DNA of 8,019 nt from an uncultured Clostridium sp. (GTDB lineage: Bacteria > Bacillota > Clostridia > Clostridiales > Clostridiaceae): the NCBI GenBank assembly GCA_934777095.1, contig CAKVNP010000082.1, positions 1-8,019 on the forward strand, read 5' to 3'. How positions within the stretch are numbered: the stretch's first letter is position 1; each line of letters begins with the position of its first letter. Position numbers and translations under genes: made by a program. This document shows positions 1 through 6,569 of this stretch, piece after piece. The notes under the pieces were generated by a model. It made no database searches. It was not told the DNA's origin and was given only the letters and a program-made list of their open reading frames with translations.

Positions 1-240
1 CTTACTCTAACTCTTGCAAGAATTTTGCCAAAGGCTAAATTCAAGTACTAATATCTAACTCTCTTCGCATCAGCGATCTTACTCTAACTCTTACAAGAAT
101 TTTGCCAAAGGCTAAATTCAAGTACTAATATCTAACTCTCTTCGCATCAGCGATCTTACTCTAACTCTTGCAAGAATTTTGCCAAAGGCTAAATTCAAGT
201 ACTAATATCTAACTCTCTTCGCATCAGCGATTTTACTCTA
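1..240. repeat. Three tandem 77-bp repeats plus a 9-bp remnant
   Basis: Units lie at 1-77, 78-154 and 155-231, followed by a partial fourth copy at 232-240 with one mismatch. The units are identical except for one G-to-A change at 93, which is unit position 16. Each unit carries two hairpins. The first, at 20-42 in unit 1, has a GAATTT/AAATTC stem, a T-T mismatch, a GCC/GGC stem and an AAA loop. The second is TCGC-ATCA-GCGA at 65-76. Each hairpin is preceded by the 9-bp word TCTAACTCT (6-14 and 54-62), so the unit looks like two related modules. The period is not a multiple of three and no long reading frame crosses the array, so it is non-coding. The array begins at the window edge and may extend further left. 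Confidence 0.95.
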
Positions 241-255
241 CCCTAGGTTTTCCAC

Positions 256-296
256 TTAAAAGGGACTCTAAATCAAAGATTTAGAGTCCCTTTTAA
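256..296. terminator. Strong bidirectional terminator-like hairpin
   Basis: A perfect 19-bp stem (256-274 pairing with 278-296) closes an AAA loop. The stem has a GGGACTC/GAGTCCC core and outer A/T runs that supply a short U tract on either strand. It could stop plus-strand transcription entering from the left edge, or back up the trkH terminator for minus-strand transcripts. No gene directly abuts it inside the window, so which transcript it serves is inferred. Confidence 0.7.
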
Positions 297-298
297 CA

Positions 299-366
299 TT
301 CACTTTGCTAAGCAATACTTCACTTGCCCCTAGGGCAACATTCACTTTGCAAAGCAACCTTTCACT
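299..366. repeat. Phased TTCACT / small-hairpin array
   Basis: The hexamer TTCACT occurs at 299, 319, 341 and 361, a spacing of 20, 22 and 20 bp. Between consecutive copies lies a self-complementary core with a 3-nt loop: TTGC-TAA-GCAA, then TTGCCC-CTA-GGGCAA, then TTGC-AAA-GCAA. The first and third modules also form a 21-bp direct repeat (295-315 and 337-357) with one mismatch. The shared outer TTGC/GCAA pairs together with differing inner sequences suggest a repeat family kept by structure. No coding potential is seen. The function is unknown. Confidence 0.85.
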
Positions 367-411
367 AAAACTTATTAATCAAACTATGTGAATGTTTGAT
401 TAATAAGTTTT
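367..411 (-). terminator. trkH terminator containing the trkH stop codon
   Basis: A perfect 18-bp stem (367-384 pairing with 394-411) closes a 9-nt loop. Read on the minus strand, the 5' arm holds the last trkH codons and the TAA stop (402-400), and the 3' arm ends in TTTT. It is a plausible intrinsic terminator of the trkA-trkH transcript, although the U tract is short. The terminating ribosome would cover the 5' arm, so formation may depend on ribosome release. Confidence 0.75.
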
Positions 412-1848
412 CTTCCATATTGATTTACTAAATAAAATTAACATAGGATAAATTTCTAATCTTCCTGCCAACATACAAAATGATAAAACAAGCTTGCTTA
501 ATGGAGAAAATGCTGCAAAGTTCCCTGTTGCTCCTACAAGCTCAAATCCCGGTCCTATATTACTCATAGTAGCTATTACAGATGTTACTGTAGTAACAAG
601 GTCAAAATTATCAAAAGCTACTATAAATATTGCAATTAACGATATTACTATATATGCTCCAATAAATAGTAATACGCCTGAAATTGTTTCCTCTTCTACA
701 ACTTTTCCATCTATTTTTACACTTTGAATTCTCTTTGGATGAAGAATTTTATTTATTTCCCTTTTAATTGCTTTAAACATAATTACTATTCTGATGGTTT
801 TAATTCCGCCACCTGTAGAACCAGCCATAGCACCTACAAACATAAGCATAGTTAAAATAATCTTACTTACTGTTGGCCACAGATTAAAATCAGTACTAGC
901 ATAACCGGTTGTAGTAATAATAGATGCTACTTGGAATGATGATTGCCTTATTGATAATCCTAAATCACCTTTATTCATTCCTAATATATTAATTGTAATA
1001 AATATTATAGAAACTAAAACCATTAAACAATAGTATTTAAGTTCTTCATTATTAAATGCATTTTTAAAATTCCCTTTAAACACTTGGAAGTATAAAGCAA
1101 AATTCACTCCAAATAAAAGCATAAATATTGTAATAATCCATTCCACTGTTGCATTATTATAGGCGGCAACACTGGAGTTCATATTTGAAAATCCACCGGT
1201 ACCAGCTGTTCCTAATGCATGTATTGCTGCATCATAAAATGATAAACCAGCAATTTTTAATAGCACCATTTCAACTATAGTCATTATAAAATAAATTATG
1301 TATAATATCTTCGCTGTTTCTTTTATCTTAGGCACTATTTTACCTGGGGTTGGTCCTGGACTTTCAGCTTTTAATAAAAATATTGCATTAGATCCTAGTG
1401 AAGGAACTAAAGCTAACATAAAGATTAAGAATCCCATTCCTCCAATCCAATGGGTAAAACTTCTCCAAAATAGTATTCCCTTAGGAAGCGATTGTATTTC
1501 TGTTAGTATTGATGCTCCTGTAGTGGTAAATCCTGATGCAGTTTCGAAGAAAGCATCAATAAATGACGGTATTGCTCCACTTATCATAAAAGGAATTGCT
1601 CCAACTACTGATATTAATAGCCATGCTAAACCAACAGTTAAGAAGCCTTCTTTTGCATAAACTTCTTTTTTCTGCACCTTAATTCTACATAAAAAGTAAC
1701 AGATAGGTGCCATACCCACAATGGTTATAAAGAATGCCATAGCATCCCCATTACCATAATATAAAGCTATGATTAAGGGAACTACCAATAATGCAAGTTC
1801 ATATTTTAAGACATAGCCTAAAACATTCAGCATAAACTTATAATTCAT
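400..1848 (-). CDS. trkH: TrkH/KtrB-family potassium uptake membrane subunit
   Basis: This 482-aa integral membrane protein belongs to the TrkH/KtrB/Trk superfamily and conducts K+ inward with a cytosolic TrkA/KtrA partner. The four pore-loop filter regions are visible: TTTGAS near 108-113, GTGGFS near 216-221, TTTGYA near 312-317, and SNIGPG near 429-434. The conserved AGSTGGGIKT segment at 342-351 follows the third repeat. Hydrophobic segments run the whole length, and the size is normal for TrkH. The ATG start directly abuts the trkA stop codon and has GGAGGT nine bases upstream, inside the end of trkA, so translational coupling is likely. A second Met at residue 6 is a weaker start. It is the second gene of the trkA-trkH operon. 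Whether H+ or Na+ is coupled cannot be read from the sequence. Confidence 0.95.
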   Translation of the reverse strand: MNYKFMLNVLGYVLKYELALLVVPLIIALYYGNGDAMAFFITIVGMAPICYFLCRIKVQKKEVYAKEGFLTVGLAWLLISVVGAIPFMISGAIPSFIDAFFETASGFTTTGASILTEIQSLPKGILFWRSFTHWIGGMGFLIFMLALVPSLGSNAIFLLKAESPGPTPGKIVPKIKETAKILYIIYFIMTIVEMVLLKIAGLSFYDAAIHALGTAGTGGFSNMNSSVAAYNNATVEWIITIFMLLFGVNFALYFQVFKGNFKNAFNNEELKYYCLMVLVSIIFITINILGMNKGDLGLSIRQSSFQVASIITTTGYASTDFNLWPTVSKIILTMLMFVGAMAGSTGGGIKTIRIVIMFKAIKREINKILHPKRIQSVKIDGKVVEEETISGVLLFIGAYIVISLIAIFIVAFDNFDLVTTVTSVIATMSNIGPGFELVGATGNFAAFSPLSKLVLSFCMLAGRLEIYPMLILFSKSIWKKTY

Positions 1849-3213
1849 TTAGTTAGCACCTCCAAAGATGATATCATCTAATGTTAATAGATTAGAATTT
1901 TTAGTAACTACTATAACCCTATCACCTATTACTAAATGATCATCTCCAGTTGGTATAATAATTTTATTATTTCTTACTATTGTTGCCACTAAACTATCTT
2001 CTCTAAATTTGATTTTCTTAAATGCAACTCCTAAATTTCTTGTATCCTCAGTAACTGTAAATTCAATTGCTTCTGCTTTCTCATTGCATATTTTGTAAAT
2101 ATTTTCAATTGAACAACATCTTTGATTTTTCACTGTTCTTAAATACTTAATTATTTTATTTGCAGTAGCTAATTTAGGACTTACTATTGAATTAATTCTT
2201 AAATCTAAAGCTAAACTATTATAATTATCTCTTGTAACCTTTGTTATTACGTTATCTACATTATTATTAGCTGCAAACAAAGATGCTATTATATTATCTT
2301 CATCTCTATCTGTAAGAGCTATAAAACTATCAACATCTAATAAGCTTTCAGATAATAACATTTCTTGATCCATTCCATCTCCATTAATAATAATTGAATC
2401 TGGTAGAATTTCAGTAAGCTCCTGACACTTTTCTAAATTCTTTTCTACTATTTTACTTGTTACACCGACTTCGTTAATTACCTTAGCCAAATAATAACTT
2501 ATTTTTCCTCCACCAATTATCATCGAAGTCTTTACCTTCTTTTTGTATTTTCCTAATCTTTTAAAGAAAGCTTGAATTTCTTTATGCTCTCCTATTACAT
2601 ATGCTCTATCATCATTATGGAAGACATAATCTCCATTTGGAATTATAACCTCACCATTTCTCTCAATTCCACAGAATAATACATTACCTCTAATATAATC
2701 AAGATCAACTACTTTTTTATCTTCTAGCCCTGTATCATCTGATATTTTAAATCCAACAAGATTAACTTTGCCATTTGAAAAATTATCGATACTACATACT
2801 GAAGGATATTTAATTAATTTTGCAATTTCATTAGCTGTAATCTTTTCAGGATTTAACACTAAATCAATTCCAAGAGCTTCAGTAAGCATTATTATATCCT
2901 CATCATAATCAGGCATTCTTACCCTTGCTACAGTATGTTTGGCTCCTAACTTTTTAGCTGCAAGAGAACAAAGCATATTAAGCTCATCACTACCTGTTAC
3001 TGCAATTACAATATCAGCATCTCTTACGCCAGCCTCAGACAACACTTTTAAACTTGTACAATTTCCCTTTATACACATAACATCTAAATTGTTGTTTATC
3101 TTTTCCAAAGCAACAGCATTGTTATCAATTATTGTTACATTATCTTCTTCTACTGAAATATATTTAGCTATGGTATATCCCACTTTACCTGCGCCTACAA
3201 TAATAATGTTCAT
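1849..3213 (-). CDS. trkA: Trk-system regulatory subunit TrkA, two RCK modules
   Basis: This 454-aa cytosolic protein controls the TrkH channel in response to nucleotides. It has tandem RCK (TrkA-N plus TrkA-C) modules. The first Rossmann fold opens with the GAGKVG loop (residues 7-12) and has an acidic D30 at the end of the second strand, typical of NAD(H) binding. Its TrkA-C region spans roughly 138-219. The second Rossmann fold has the variant GGGKIS (234-239), where the last glycine is serine, followed by a C-terminal TrkA-C region around 370-451. The double-module length matches TrkA rather than the single-module KtrA. I start at the ATG at 3213, which has AAGGAG six bases upstream. The frame can be extended seven codons to a TTG at 3234, but that would translate the ribosome binding site itself. 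Some Firmicute TrkA-C domains bind c-di-AMP; that is family knowledge and is not visible here. Confidence 0.95.
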   Translation of the reverse strand: MNIIIVGAGKVGYTIAKYISVEEDNVTIIDNNAVALEKINNNLDVMCIKGNCTSLKVLSEAGVRDADIVIAVTGSDELNMLCSLAAKKLGAKHTVARVRMPDYDEDIIMLTEALGIDLVLNPEKITANEIAKLIKYPSVCSIDNFSNGKVNLVGFKISDDTGLEDKKVVDLDYIRGNVLFCGIERNGEVIIPNGDYVFHNDDRAYVIGEHKEIQAFFKRLGKYKKKVKTSMIIGGGKISYYLAKVINEVGVTSKIVEKNLEKCQELTEILPDSIIINGDGMDQEMLLSESLLDVDSFIALTDRDEDNIIASLFAANNNVDNVITKVTRDNYNSLALDLRINSIVSPKLATANKIIKYLRTVKNQRCCSIENIYKICNEKAEAIEFTVTEDTRNLGVAFKKIKFREDSLVATIVRNNKIIIPTGDDHLVIGDRVIVVTKNSNLLTLDDIIFGGAN

Positions 3214-3219
3214 TTTATT

Positions 3220-3225
3220 CTCCTT
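3220..3225 (-). promoter_or_regulatory. trkA ribosome binding site
   Basis: AAGGAG on the minus strand lies six bases before the ATG at 3213. It decides the start: the upstream in-frame TTG at 3234 lies before this motif, and nothing similar precedes that TTG. Confidence 0.85.
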
Positions 3226-3234
3226 GTTGTACAA

Positions 3235-3315
3235 TTATCATGTCAAAGCATTAATAATTATGATTATTTTTATTTAAAAAACACTAGTATGATTATACAG
3301 TATATGACATGATAA
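3235..3315. repeat. 11-bp perfect inverted repeat bracketing the trkA promoter and leader
   Basis: TTATCATGTCA at 3235-3245 has its exact reverse complement at 3305-3315, 59 bp away. The upstream arm falls in the spacer between the predicted -35 and -10 of trkA. The other arm falls in the leader, ten bases before the trkA ribosome binding site. Because the first arm lies upstream of the predicted transcription start, this cannot be an RNA hairpin of the trkA message. A pair of operator sites for a regulator is the simplest reading, and it is inferred. Confidence 0.6.
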
Positions 3316-3320
3316 CTCAA
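3292..3320 (-). promoter_or_regulatory. trkA-trkH promoter (sigma-A type)
   Basis: On the minus strand TTGAGT (3320-3315) is followed by a 17-bp spacer and a perfect TATAAT (3297-3292). Transcription should start near 3285, giving a leader of about 70 nt. That is too short for a known potassium-linked c-di-AMP riboswitch, and none is recognisable. Confidence 0.75.
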
Positions 3321-3426
3321 AATTTCTTTTATTTATTTTTACCTAATTAATTTAATCTATTCCAACAATAAAGCGCTTTTTCTTTACTTCTCTTATTTTA
3401 TCTTAATAATTTGTTAATAAAAAATT

Positions 3427-3455
3427 AACTATTGCAAATATTATTTGCAATAGTT
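3427..3455 (-). terminator. Terminator of the 76-aa protein gene
   Basis: A 12-bp perfect stem (3427-3438 pairing with 3444-3455) encloses a 5-nt loop. On the minus strand it is followed by AATTTTTT. It begins eight bases after the stop codon of the small gene and lies upstream of the trkA promoter, so it separates the two transcription units. Confidence 0.8.
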
Positions 3456-3463
3456 CTCTAGTA

Positions 3464-3694
3464 TTAGCTATTTAATAATTTAAGTAATTCATTTACAGAC
3501 TGCTTAACCTGCTCAGGTAATCTTGCAATAGCTTTATTCCTTTCATTTTCGTTATTTATCTGAGCTATTCTCATTATTTCTTGTTGTAGACCAGGAGTTT
3601 TATTTAACTCATTGGCTAATTTGTTAAACTTTCTAGAAAATGTTGGATCCTGCATCTTTGTCTGTAGCTTTCTTATCAATTCATATGCATTCAT
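3464..3694 (-). CDS. Small helical protein of unknown function, 76 aa
   Basis: A real gene by its signals: AGGAGG lies eight bases before the ATG, and an intrinsic terminator directly follows the stop. I do not recognise a characterised family. The protein is soluble, has no membrane segment, signal peptide or cysteines, and is rich in Lys, Asn, Gln, Glu and Leu. It looks like two or three amphipathic helices: residues about 1-30, about 33-48, and the C-terminal part after LPEQ. A Pro-Gly (TPGLQQ) near residue 34 probably breaks the first two helices. It is transcribed away from degV and separated from trkA by its terminator, so the neighbourhood gives no functional hint. A small DNA- or protein-binding role is possible but unsupported. 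Confidence 0.85.
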   Translation of the reverse strand: MNAYELIRKLQTKMQDPTFSRKFNKLANELNKTPGLQQEIMRIAQINNENERNKAIARLPEQVKQSVNELLKLLNS

Positions 3695-3731
3695 TCAAAT
3701 GGCCTCCTAGGCAAATTTACATTATATTTTT

Positions 3732-3760
3732 ATAATATTCAGTATTATTTTAAATGTTCA
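3732..3760 (-). promoter_or_regulatory. Possible promoter of the 76-aa protein gene
   Basis: On the minus strand TGAACA (3760-3755), a 17-bp spacer and TATTAT (3737-3732) lie about 40 bp before the start codon. The -35 matches only 4 of 6 bases. In such AT-rich sequence other placements are possible, including a perfect TATAAT at 3726-3721 that lacks a good -35. Confidence 0.3.
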
Positions 3761-3858
3761 GCTTCATTTATAAATTTGACTTGTTTCTTTTAAGACTTTA
3801 ACTCTATATTCCTTATTTCAGCAAATTAATTTATTAACTTTTTACAAACTTTATATAT

Positions 3859-3887
3859 TTGTAATGTAAAATTATATTATTTATTAT
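3859..3887 (+). promoter_or_regulatory. Possible degV promoter
   Basis: TTGTAA (3859-3864), a 17-bp spacer and TATTAT (3882-3887) give a reasonable sigma-A match. Three perfect TATAAT hexamers follow immediately in the TATAATTA repeat, so the true -10 is ambiguous. Confidence 0.3.
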
Positions 3888-3910
3888 ATAATTATATAAT
3901 TATATAATTA
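3887..3910 (+). repeat. TATAATTA triplicated microsatellite upstream of degV
   Basis: Three exact, contiguous copies of TATAATTA lie at 3887-3894, 3895-3902 and 3903-3910. Each contains the consensus -10 hexamer TATAAT. The block ends 12 bp before the degV ribosome binding site, AAGGGGGA at 3923-3930. It is either the core of the degV promoter or a slippage-prone spacer. Confidence 0.85.
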
Positions 3911-3936
3911 AATTAATATCCTAAGGGGGAAACATC

Positions 3937-4797
3937 GTGGCAATTAAAATAGTAACTGACAGTACTTCTTATATACCTGCTGAATATTTAAAGGAATACG
4001 ATATCAAGGTAGTTTCTTTAAACGTTATTATGGATGGTATAAGCAGAAGAGAACTAGATTTAGATAATTCTACCTTCTATTCGGAAATGGCTAAAGCAAA
4101 AGAAATTCCAACTTCATCACAACCTATTCCTGACGAAGTATATAATGTTTTTGAAAATATAGTTAAAGATGGCGATTCAGTAATAGGTATATTTCTATCT
4201 TCAGATATGAGTGGTACAGTATCTAGTGCAAATTTAATTAAATCTATGATTCAAGAAAAATATACAGATGCCGAAATTGAAATTATTGATTCTAGAACTA
4301 ATTGTATGCAAATGGGATATGTAGCTATTCAAGCAGCTAAAGCTGCTAAAGAGGGGAAAACAATTTCTGAAGTAATAGATATAGCAAATGACGTAATACA
4401 TAATAGTAGATTTATATTTACACCTGATACACTTGATTACTTAAAAAAAGGTGGTAGAATCGGTGGAGCTGCTGCTCTATTTGGTACCCTACTGCAAATT
4501 AAGCCGATCCTTACAGTAAACGATGGTAAGACTTCTGTATTTACCAAAGTCCGTACTAAAAAGAAAGCTATAGATACTTTGATAGATTCTTTACTTAAAG
4601 ATTTAGAAGATAGAGATTTAGGCGATGTAATAGTACATCATATAAACTGTCCTAAAGATGGCCAGATTTTAGTGGATAAAATTAAAGAAAAACTTGGTAT
4701 AACTGCAAAAATGCAGTCTATCGGACCTATTATAGGATTGCATGTTGGTCCAGGTAGCGTTGGAATTGCATACTATACAAAACCCAAAAATAATTAA
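3937..4797 (+). CDS. degV: DegV/FakB-family fatty-acid-binding protein
   Basis: This 286-aa cytosolic protein is of the usual DegV length. Family members (FakB in Staphylococcus) bind one fatty acid and present it to the kinase FakA, feeding exogenous acyl chains into phospholipid synthesis. Visible family marks are the N-terminal VTDST (6-10), TSSQP (59-63), SGT (92-94), DYLKKGGRIGG (167-177, with R174), and the C-terminal LHVGPG (268-273, with H269). These Thr/Ser, Arg and His positions match those that hold the fatty-acid carboxylate in FakB structures. The start is GTG, preceded by AAGGGGGA six bases upstream; no ATG fits better. No fakA gene is in the window, so the partner must lie elsewhere. 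The gene is monocistronic here and ends at a shared bidirectional terminator. The lipid ligand cannot be told from sequence. Confidence 0.93.
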   Translation: MAIKIVTDSTSYIPAEYLKEYDIKVVSLNVIMDGISRRELDLDNSTFYSEMAKAKEIPTSSQPIPDEVYNVFENIVKDGDSVIGIFLSSDMSGTVSSANLIKSMIQEKYTDAEIEIIDSRTNCMQMGYVAIQAAKAAKEGKTISEVIDIANDVIHNSRFIFTPDTLDYLKKGGRIGGAAALFGTLLQIKPILTVNDGKTSVFTKVRTKKKAIDTLIDSLLKDLEDRDLGDVIVHHINCPKDGQILVDKIKEKLGITAKMQSIGPIIGLHVGPGSVGIAYYTKPKNN

Positions 4798-4807
4798 AAC
4801 ATAAGTA

Positions 4808-4842
4808 AAAAAGCAAGGAGAAAAAATTTCTCCATGCTTTTT
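4808..4842. terminator. Bidirectional terminator between degV and the amylase gene
   Basis: A 16-position stem (4808-4823 with 4827-4842) has one A-A mismatch and an AAA loop. Outer AAAAA/TTTTT runs provide U tracts for both strands. It starts ten bases after the degV stop. Its right arm overlaps the first two plus-strand bases of the amylase stop triplet (4841-4843), so one hairpin serves both convergent genes. Confidence 0.85.
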
Positions 4843-6556
4843 ATTTATCATAATAAACCCATATCGAGTCTATATACTTTTTATGCTCTCTTTTAGATAG
4901 ATAAAAACCTTTTTCACCAATTGAAGGAATTTGATTTATGCCGTCAGTAAAAATTATATTTATATTAAGGAAATCCTCAGGATAATAACAGCTATATATT
5001 CCATTCCCTTCGCTTATCATATTTATTCCTGGCCATGGATTTAATATTTTATCATCATAATATATATATGCCTTAGGATTATTCCAAGTCATCGGCTTAC
5101 AAAAATATATCTTTATTTTTCCCTTAATCTCTTTTTCATAATCCACTATTTCCAGTTCTCTTTTCCTATATAAAATAATTATGCTTCGCTCTGCTACTTC
5201 AGCACTTAATTTACCATCAATAACATAAAATTCTTTGTGACTTATTTCATCTATATAAATTCCATCTTTCAATTTTACATCCCAATTAATTTCAATGGCC
5301 TCTCCGATATTAATTAATAATATCCCTTTATTTCCTCTTTCTATCATTACAAGGCGTTTTCCTTCATTTACTATATTTTCGTCCTGCCCATTCATTTCAT
5401 TTCTAAATTTATTTATAGCAACTATATCAGGATTTTTCCAAAAATCATTTCCTGGCTCTCCTATCTTTCCTGATAGTTTTTCTCTGCCTTTAGGCCTATT
5501 GAAAAATAAAGGTGATGGATCTTTTCTAGCGGCAATTATTGCCCATGCCATTATTATCTGCCACTTCTCAAGAGATGCAGTTTTTCCATGTAGGCTTGCA
5601 TAATCATCATGGGATTCAACCCAGGTAATAAGATTATAGGGTTTCACAAAAGAAGGAATATAATACTCTTTTATATTCTCCAAATTAGGTTCACTATCAA
5701 ATCCTACTGATGCTCTAACCCAATAGCTATATCCTTCTGCTGACAATGCCATATATTCACTATATCCTTCATAATTTGACGCACCACTTTGCAGGACTTC
5801 TCCATAAAGGATTAATTTATCCCTATTTATCAATGACCCTATAACCCTTGGCCAAAAATTACTTCCATCAGGATCACATGGCAGCTCAACATGCTTTGCA
5901 GCATCAAATCTTAAGCCATCAATACCACATTTAATTAAATCATTTAAAAAATCTATAATTATATCCTGTAATTTTTCATTGGCCGTATTTAAATCAGGAA
6001 GTCCTATTCCTAAATGGGTTACCTGCCACCTATCATTCCAATCTTCAACATTTCTTTTTTCATGCCAAAAATCTGGATTATCCTTTAAAATGCTATCTAC
6101 TTTATCGTGTGGGTATATAGATAATTCTCCGCCACCTTTGCTGGCCGTATGATTAACTATTACATCTGCTATAATCTTCAGACCGCACTTATGAGCTTCT
6201 GTGCATAAGTCTATCAATTCTTCCCTGCTGCCTATTTGAGTATTGCCAATTTTAAAATTAATAGGCTGATATAATACCCACCATTTTTCATTTTCTAAAG
6301 AATCATCTTTTGTCCCTTGCACTGGTGATATCTGTATTGCAGTATATCCTGCTTTCCGTATCTCTTCTAGGTTATTTTTAATTGCTTTTAATGACCAATT
6401 CCATGCATGAAGAATTGTTTCACCATTTATAAATCTTTTATCATTCTTTTCTATTTTAGAAAAAACATTTACCTTTACATCTTCTGAACTGTTATGGTTA
6501 ATAATGAATAGTAATAAAGCAATTATTTCTGTAACTCCTTGGCTATTCTTAATCAT
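4841..6556 (-). CDS. Alpha-amylase, GH13 (AmyE-like) with CBM26-like module
   Basis: This enzyme hydrolyses internal alpha-1,4 bonds of starch. The 571-aa product follows the Bacillus subtilis AmyE plan. The TIM barrel begins at ILHAWNWS (48-55). Further marks are DVIVNH (131-136), GLRFDAAKH (214-222, nucleophile D218), YGEVLQ (251-256, acid/base E253) and WVESHD (312-317, transition-state Asp D317). After a beta domain, residues about 480-571 resemble the CBM26 starch-binding module, with KPMTWNNPKAYIYY, PWPG and IIFTDGINQIP. I start at the ATG at 6556, which has GGGGGA seven bases upstream. A start at 6571 (576 aa) would make that motif coding and has no ribosome binding site. The N-terminus has a short hydrophobic run, IIALLLFII (11-19), after an acidic residue and no clear cleavage site, so secretion is uncertain. 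All catalytic residues are present. Confidence 0.93.
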   Translation of the reverse strand: MIKNSQGVTEIIALLLFIINHNSSEDVKVNVFSKIEKNDKRFINGETILHAWNWSLKAIKNNLEEIRKAGYTAIQISPVQGTKDDSLENEKWWVLYQPINFKIGNTQIGSREELIDLCTEAHKCGLKIIADVIVNHTASKGGGELSIYPHDKVDSILKDNPDFWHEKRNVEDWNDRWQVTHLGIGLPDLNTANEKLQDIIIDFLNDLIKCGIDGLRFDAAKHVELPCDPDGSNFWPRVIGSLINRDKLILYGEVLQSGASNYEGYSEYMALSAEGYSYWVRASVGFDSEPNLENIKEYYIPSFVKPYNLITWVESHDDYASLHGKTASLEKWQIIMAWAIIAARKDPSPLFFNRPKGREKLSGKIGEPGNDFWKNPDIVAINKFRNEMNGQDENIVNEGKRLVMIERGNKGILLINIGEAIEINWDVKLKDGIYIDEISHKEFYVIDGKLSAEVAERSIIILYRKRELEIVDYEKEIKGKIKIYFCKPMTWNNPKAYIYYDDKILNPWPGINMISEGNGIYSCYYPEDFLNINIIFTDGINQIPSIGEKGFYLSKREHKKYIDSIWVYYDK

Positions 6557-6563
6557 AAAAGGT

Positions 6564-6569
6564 TCCCCC
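6564..6569 (-). promoter_or_regulatory. Amylase ribosome binding site
   Basis: GGGGGA on the minus strand, seven bases before the ATG at 6556. It resembles the GGGGGA before degV and supports this start over the ATG at 6571, whose own G is the first base of the motif. Confidence 0.55.

Noticed and set aside
1..240. Possible CRISPR array
   Set aside because: The 77-bp units are contiguous and nearly identical throughout, with no unique spacers between short repeats and no cas gene in the window.
494..1660. Plus-strand open frames opposite trkH
   Set aside because: They lie antisense to a clearly recognised membrane protein, lack ribosome binding sites and have unconvincing protein sequence.
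3214..3234. Seven-codon TTG-initiated N-terminal extension of trkA
   Set aside because: It would translate the AAGGAG ribosome binding site; the ATG at 3213 starts exactly at the conserved Rossmann strand.
3214..3291. Possible c-di-AMP (ydaO-type) riboswitch before trkA
   Set aside because: The predicted leader is only about 70 nt, very AT-rich, and lacks the multi-helix architecture; no matching conserved segments are seen.
3370..3379. Palindrome AAAGCGCTTT upstream of the trkA promoter
   Set aside because: Perfect but only 10 bp, without a second copy or clear position relative to a promoter; could be chance.
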